Below the pieces are notes generated by a model. The model was not told the origin of the DNA. It did not search any database and saw only the letters and a list, made by a program, of their open reading frames with translations. From NCBI RefSeq assembly GCF_003473485.1, contig NC_053042.1:48695762-48759761 (forward strand): a stretch of 64,000 nt of DNA, given 5' to 3'. The DNA comes from Medicago truncatula. Taxonomy: Eukaryota; Streptophyta; Magnoliopsida; Fabales; Fabaceae. This document shows, piece by piece, positions 62,163 to 64,000 of the stretch; positions within the stretch are counted from its first letter, which is position 1; each line of letters starts with the position of its first letter. A program made the position numbers and the translations under genes.

Positions 62163-62285
62163 TCAACGACGATCGGAAACATTGGACTTGTCTGAGTGTT
62201 CCTCGTACTGGCGCATGGTGTTGGTGTTGAATGAACGGGAAGCGAAAGAGGCAACGGGATGAAGAGACCTAGAGAGGAGGCTGCA
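62163..62285 (-). pseudogene. fragment like the presequence of mitochondrial small HSPs
   Basis: The minus frame reads LLSRSLHPVASFASRSFNTN, then TMRQYEEHSDKSNVSDRR and a stop. This closely resembles the N-terminus of plant mitochondrial small heat shock proteins (HSP22/23.6: ...SRSFNTNAMRQYD...). No in-frame ATG is present upstream (a TGA is); a CTCCTGCAG acceptor (62281-62289) could instead join it to an upstream exon not found here. No alpha-crystallin domain follows. Pseudogene fragment, or an exon of a small mitochondrial protein using the same presequence. Confidence 0.45.
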
Positions 62286-62289
62286 GGAG

Positions 62290-63465
62290 AAAATTCACCG
62301 CTGACGGTGGAGGTCGAGTCGACGAAGGCGAGGGATGAGAGGAGAAATACGATTGTGAAAGTAGAGAAGACATGGAAGAGAGTGAAAGCTTCTCCTCCGC
62401 CTCCACATCTGTCTCCACCTCCGCAATGTTCAGAAGATTAGAAAGCTTCTCCGAATTCACATTCGGTTTCACATTCGCATTTGGGTATCAGATAAAGTAG
62501 ATGGGAAGGAAACGTGGATTGGGAAATTGAGAAGGGGAAAAAAGTGACAATAGAGAAGGATTGAGTTTTTTTTTTTTTTGAGGAAGAAAAAGGAAGGATG
62601 AATGATGGAAAGGGTTTGAAGGAAAGGAGCATTTTACGATCTGTGTTACAATGCTTTATTTTTTCAATGTTAGAAGATAGTGGAATGCATCATTGGGAAT
62701 ACGCAAGCTCATAATGAAAATGTGGGATTTAAATTTCAAATATTTGGAGCCAAAATTTTTAGGTTTAGGGTTTGGAATTAGGGTAAGCATGTTTGCAACC
62801 ATTAGATATAAAGGATGTAACATTTGAATTGTGCACACGGTTTTTTTTTTAAATATTAGTATTGTTTACTTATTTCTTTTATTAACAATAGAGTGAAATT
62901 CAATAAATAAGAGTATGAATAAGAGTATGAGTGAGAATTGATTATGTAGAATTGATTTTGGTCATGTGGTGGGGAGGCAGAATTGATTTTGGTTAAGTGA
63001 TTCTGACTAAAAATAATTTGTGTTTGGATACATTACATTCATGGTGGCATTTTACATGGAAAAAGTTAATATTTTTGGCCATCAATGTTTTTACCATGAT
63101 CTCTCACCTTGTGCCTTTTTGAGCTTTTGTGGTGGAATAAGTTGTTAGTTAATTTATGTTGACTGGTCAGTTTGTATAGCTTTCTATCTTGACCAAGGAC
63201 TGCTGGTTGGTTTAACTTGCATCAGATGTTTTCGGTTGTGGAACTACTCTGCTGAGTTTTTAGTGTTTTAAGTGTAGAGCTACTTTTTTTTACAAGTTTT
63301 AGTTTTAATTTTTTTTAATGATCAAATAACTGTTCTATGGGTTGACTTTTGAAATGAAATCAATCTCACTTTTGATTGATTTTGTGGTCTGGTAGTTGAG
63401 TGGTTTGTTCATGGATTCTTGAACTTGATTCCTGAACTTATTTGATTGTACATGGATTCTTGAAC
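62290..63465. other. intergenic, no gene supported
   Basis: Two overlapping ORFs on opposite strands at 62259-62472 encode low-complexity K/E/S/P-rich peptides and cannot be chosen between. The rest is AT-rich. A repeat (CATGGATTCTTGAACTT) occurs at about 63410 and 63451. Confidence 0.4.
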
Positions 63466-64000
63466 TTTTTTTTTTTGATAAGGCACAAAAACACTAAAAG
63501 GCAGGATTAGGGACCTGAACCCATGTACATAAAATCATTACAACAGATCCAAACTAAGGCAAGGCAAAGTAAAAGCTCACAGAAACTATAGCAAAAGAAA
63601 CATATCAAAATAGAATTCTAGCCAACAACAGCAATTTCATTTTTTATAGGCTTTGGAAATTCCACTCTTAGCACGGGTGTGAATGCAATCATCTTTCAGC
63701 CCTTTTGACTGTTGTGATTTGTTCTTCTTCTTCTGTTTATTTGAAACAAAAGGAGTAAACTCCGTATCTGCATGACCATCATCCACATCAGTTTGATCCT
63801 CCTTGTCTATCTGAGCATGATCAATAGAGGAGGTGTCCCCCCCAAAACGTTTTTAAAATTGCAACACTTCTTAAAGCAGCATCACTATAGATAGGTGCAA
63901 TTTTGGTGTCTTTTGGTATTGTTACCAACATCTCAGCATTCCTATCCTTCAGATTACTATGGTGAACATTTTTAACAGGACAATGGATGAGTTCTCCATT
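63466..64000 (-). mobile_element. LINE-like retroelement fragment, 3' end, cut by the window edge
   Basis: On the minus strand it ends in an A-run (63466-63476). Coding pieces: NGELIHCPVKNVHHSNLKDR...AEMLVTIPKDTKIAPIYSDA from the edge, then, after a frame change near 63838 in a C-run, DDGHADTEFTPFVSNKQKKK...GLKDDCIHTRAKSGISKAYK, stop at 63637. The FTP-x-x-S-x-x-QKKK-x-K and TRAKS endings resemble the C-terminus of plant LINE ORF1 (DUF4283/zinc-knuckle type). No reverse transcriptase lies 3' of it, so the copy would be internally deleted. Moderate to low confidence. Confidence 0.45.

Noticed and set aside
62259-62472. Overlapping 60-67 codon ORFs on both strands
   Set aside because: Low-complexity peptides, mutually exclusive, no homology recognised.

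Overview
The window is nuclear DNA of a flowering plant, most probably a temperate legume close to Medicago or Trifolium. This is my inference from the protein families, the AT-rich intergenic DNA, the short GT-AG introns and the repeat types; no single marker fixes the species. Gene density is ordinary for euchromatin. Every multi-exon model below was built by reading splice sites and checking that intron phases agree.

Layout. 1-0.95 kb (-): 5' end of an unidentified intron-rich gene. 4.7-7.6 kb (-): a cytosolic HSP90 gene with heat-shock elements upstream and a one-base frameshift in its last exon. 7.9 kb (-): tRNA-Cys(GCA). 8.9-10.5 kb: a Mutator-like MITE and a small solo LTR. 11.3-28.3 kb (-): a tandem array of four intact GH28 polygalacturonase-like genes (PG1-PG4). 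It is interrupted between PG1 and PG2 by a copia-type solo LTR, a 5'-truncated SKP1 copy, a hAT element and a broken fibrillin copy. 28.6-30.1 kb: repeat debris. 30.9-32.6 kb (+): plastid beta-carotene hydroxylase. 34.8-37.1 kb (+): a gene with G-boxes, a leader intron, a 52-codon upstream ORF and a 190-codon main ORF of unknown function. 38.6-39.6 kb (-): a PPPDE/DeSI-like protease. 41.8-44.2 kb (-): an intronless CrRLK1L receptor kinase. 46.6-48.6 kb: DNA transposon relics. 48.7-51.5 kb (+): a plastid-type DUF819 membrane protein, followed by a stray copy of its own tail. 52.9-58.5 kb (+): a ferric-chelate reductase (FRO) with a decayed duplicate of one exon inside an intron. 58.5-64 kb: mostly non-coding, with a Stowaway-like MITE, a fragment resembling the presequence of mitochondrial small HSPs, and a LINE-like fragment running off the right edge.

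The genes are independent loci with unrelated jobs: chaperone, wall-pectin enzymes, xanthophyll synthesis, isopeptidase, wall-sensing receptor and iron reduction. The only real cluster is the GH28 array, whose members look like mosaics of one another. The most interesting points are the uORF/main-ORF locus at 36.2-37.1 kb, the mosaic PG4 gene, the frameshifted HSP90 and the duplicated FRO exon. I saw no sign of a wholly new multi-gene system.
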